Below are positions 30,697 through 32,365 of a stretch of 32,365 nt of DNA, one piece after another. The stretch is taken from assembly GCA_003230915.1 (NCBI GenBank), contig QIHI01000001.1, forward strand, positions 1-32,365. Reading direction: 5' to 3'. This DNA comes from Kiritimatiellales bacterium. GTDB lineage: Bacteria; Verrucomicrobiota; Kiritimatiellia; Kiritimatiellales; Pontiellaceae. Each line of letters opens with the position of its first letter. Within the stretch, counting starts at the first letter, position 1. The translations under genes and the position numbers were made by a program. The notes under the pieces are model-generated. The model did not search any database and had not been told where the DNA came from. It saw nothing but the letters and a program-made list of their open reading frames with translations.

Positions 30697-32365
30697 GTGT
30701 ACCTTAAAAGTCTGAACATCGTTGGCTTCAAGAGTTTTGCGAACAAGACCAAGCTCCAATTCGAGCCGGGAATGACCGCGATCGTGGGACCGAACGGTTG
30801 CGGAAAGAGTAACGTTTCTGATGCCGTACGCTGGGTACTCGGCGAGCAGCGCGCCCGCGCGCTGCGCGGCGCAAAGATGGAGGATGTGATCTTCAATGGC
30901 ACCGACTCCGCCAAACCGCTCGGCATGGCCGAGGTCAGCATCACACTGGCCGAGTGCACCGGCTTCCTTGGCGTTGAATACGACGAGGTCTGCATTACCC
31001 GCCGCGTGTTTCGTTCCGGTGAAAGCGGCTACTTTCTCAACCGCAAAGCCTGCCGCCTGAAAGATATCCAACGGCTGTTCATGGATACCGGCATCGGCAC
31101 CGATTCCTACTCCATTCTCGAACAAGGCAAGATCGACCAAATTCTCAGCTCGCGCCCAGACGACCGCCGTGCCGTCTTCGAAGAGGCCAGCGGCATCACC
31201 AAATACAAGGCCGACAAAAAGGAGGCCTTGCGCAAGCTTGAACATACCGAAGCCAACCTGCTGCGTCTAGCCGACGTGATCCGCGAAGTTAAGCGACAGA
31301 TCATCTCGCTCCAGCGGCAGGCCGGAAAGGCCAAGCGCTACAAAGAGCTCGCCGAAGAGGTGCGCGGCCTCGATATCTACGTAACGCGCGAACGGCTGGC
31401 CGAATATGCACAGAAAATCAACGAATTCACTGGAGAGCTTCAAATCCTCGAACGCAAAGTGCACGAGCTACACGAGCAGATTGAATCTGCCGAGGGCGAG
31501 GCTGAGTCGTCGCGTCAGGCACTCACCCAGCTTGAAGAGACGATTACCCAGGCCTTGGAACACGCCGCCGACGCTCGGAGCGAGCTGGAACGTACCCGCC
31601 ATCTGATCGCCATGAACACCGACCGCATTGCGGAACTATCCACCCTCGCCCAGCGCAACACACAGGAGACCAAAGAAGCCCATGCCCGGCTCGAAACCCA
31701 CCGAGCCGAGCTCGATAAAATCATCACCGAAATGGGCACTTCCGAGCAAGAGAAGGCTGAAGCCAAGGCTGAACTCGACCGCGTTACCTTCGTGCAGAAA
31801 GAAGCCGAAGAGCAGATGAATTTTACCCGCACGCAGCTCAACAACCTGCGCAACGAATCGGTTGCCCTCGACAGCACCGCCTCCAAACGGCAGAATGAAC
31901 TCAATGAACTCGATGCCCGCGACCGCTCCGCTATGCTCAAAAAAGAGCGCCTCTCCACTGAGAAGTCCGAGTTGGAACGTTCCCTCAAATCCTTTGTGGA
32001 ACATCAGGAGACGATGGATGCCAAGGTTGAGACCCTTGCCGCAAAAGTGGCCGAACAGGCCGAAACGCTCAACACCCTTAACGGCGAGCGTAGCGGTCGT
32101 AAGGAGCTGATCGGCGAGCAGGACCGGACGCTCAATGAAATGCACAAAACGGTAGCGGCTAAGCGCGCGCAACTCGAAATGCTTTCCGGCGGCGAGGCTC
32201 GCCAAGAGGGTTATCCACCCGGCGCACAGATATTATTCGATCCTCCCGCCGACTTTACGCCCGACCGCAGCGGAATCCTCGGCCCGCTGACCGATCAGCT
32301 CAAAACCTCGCCGGAATACCAGCCCGCGCTCGAAGCCATCCTGCGCCCGTGCATTTATGCCATCG
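30697..32365 (+). CDS. smc: Chromosome segregation protein SMC (C-terminal part beyond window)
   Basis: The N-terminal 556 codons of SMC are present; the frame is open at the right edge. The start is a GTG at 30697 with GAGGAG seven bases upstream, giving MYLKSLNIVGFKSFANKTKL. Walker A is GPNGCGKSNVSDAVRWVLGEQ near residue 32, and DTGIGTDSYSILEQGKIDQI is the conserved N-terminal head segment. A long coiled coil runs from about residue 165 to 490, with many Glu, Lys and Leu heptads. The last visible part (LTDQLKTSPEYQPALEAIL) is the beginning of the hinge. SMC with ScpA and ScpB organises and segregates the chromosome. Confidence 0.97.
   Translation, partial: MYLKSLNIVGFKSFANKTKLQFEPGMTAIVGPNGCGKSNVSDAVRWVLGEQRARALRGAKMEDVIFNGTDSAKPLGMAEVSITLAECTGFLGVEYDEVCITRRVFRSGESGYFLNRKACRLKDIQRLFMDTGIGTDSYSILEQGKIDQILSSRPDDRRAVFEEASGITKYKADKKEALRKLEHTEANLLRLADVIREVKRQIISLQRQAGKAKRYKELAEEVRGLDIYVTRERLAEYAQKINEFTGELQILERKVHELHEQIESAEGEAESSRQALTQLEETITQALEHAADARSELERTRHLIAMNTDRIAELSTLAQRNTQETKEAHARLETHRAELDKIITEMGTSEQEKAEAKAELDRVTFVQKEAEEQMNFTRTQLNNLRNESVALDSTASKRQNELNELDARDRSAMLKKERLSTEKSELERSLKSFVEHQETMDAKVETLAAKVAEQAETLNTLNGERSGRKELIGEQDRTLNEMHKTVAAKRAQLEMLSGGEARQEGYPPGAQILFDPPADFTPDRSGILGPLTDQLKTSPEYQPALEAILRPCIYAI

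Overview
The window is a stretch of bacterial chromosome made mostly of housekeeping genes, from a diderm (LPS-making) bacterium. LPS export genes (lptB, an lptA-like lipoprotein, lptC), type II secretion pseudopilins, FabI and a complete ddl-ftsQ-ftsA-ftsZ cluster show an outer membrane and peptidoglycan. The divergent FtsZ, the HPr/HPr-kinase pair in the lpt locus, the uronate-catabolism genes and a decayed calcium-binding-repeat protein of a kind common in marine polysaccharide degraders suggest the PVC superphylum, perhaps Kiritimatiellota. That placement is inference; no rRNA gene is present.

Layout, left to right. (1) 1-1.9 kb, minus: sufB (cut by the window edge) behind an Rrf2-type Fe-S regulator with an IscR-like operator. 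(2) 2.1-6.2 kb, plus: a tightly overlapping gspI-J-K-L-M operon for type II secretion, followed by a multiply frameshifted metallo-beta-lactamase-fold pseudogene. (3) 6.6-7.4 kb, plus: an isolated PP-loop, QueC-like ATPase. (4) 7.4-11.6 kb, minus: ddl-ftsQ-ftsA-ftsZ, with a strong ftsZ terminator lying inside the end of the convergent PP-loop gene. (5) 11.7-12.4 kb, plus: an M50-like membrane metallopeptidase. (6) 12.6-18.1 kb, minus: gpmI, then lptC-lptA-lptB-hpf-hprK-ptsH, an arrangement like the E. coli lpt-rpoN-hpf-ptsN locus but without rpoN and with HprK in place of PtsN. (7) 18.4-23.1 kb, plus: an SDR of the D-mannonate oxidoreductase type, a PfkB sugar kinase, 6-phosphogluconate dehydrogenase and a LarA-family nickel racemase/epimerase, followed by the decayed 5' end of a glucuronate isomerase gene (uxaC) and a scrap of a secreted-protein repeat domain. 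(8) 23.6-25.5 kb, plus: a small basic protein, shikimate kinase and a membrane-anchored TPR protein. (9) 25.7-29.9 kb, minus: ychF, fabI and thiC with a TPP riboswitch, promoter and terminator. (10) 30.0-32.4 kb, plus: a DUF4136-like lipoprotein and the N-terminal part of SMC, cut by the window edge.

The most interesting system is region 7. The LarA-like protein keeps the whole nickel-pincer catalytic set (Asp39, Arg42, His74, His151, Lys161, His177), and its neighbours are a fructuronate reductase-type SDR, a sugar(-acid) kinase and Gnd. Together with the remnant of uxaC this suggests a route glucuronate -> fructuronate -> mannonate -> (nickel epimerase) gluconate -> 6-phosphogluconate -> ribulose-5-phosphate, in place of or beside the usual mannonate dehydratase/KDG route. 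This is a hypothesis from gene context and catalytic residues. Secondary points of interest are an FtsZ whose T7 catalytic loop lacks the usual second aspartate, a two-domain LptA that is predicted to be a lipoprotein, and several decaying genes at operon ends.
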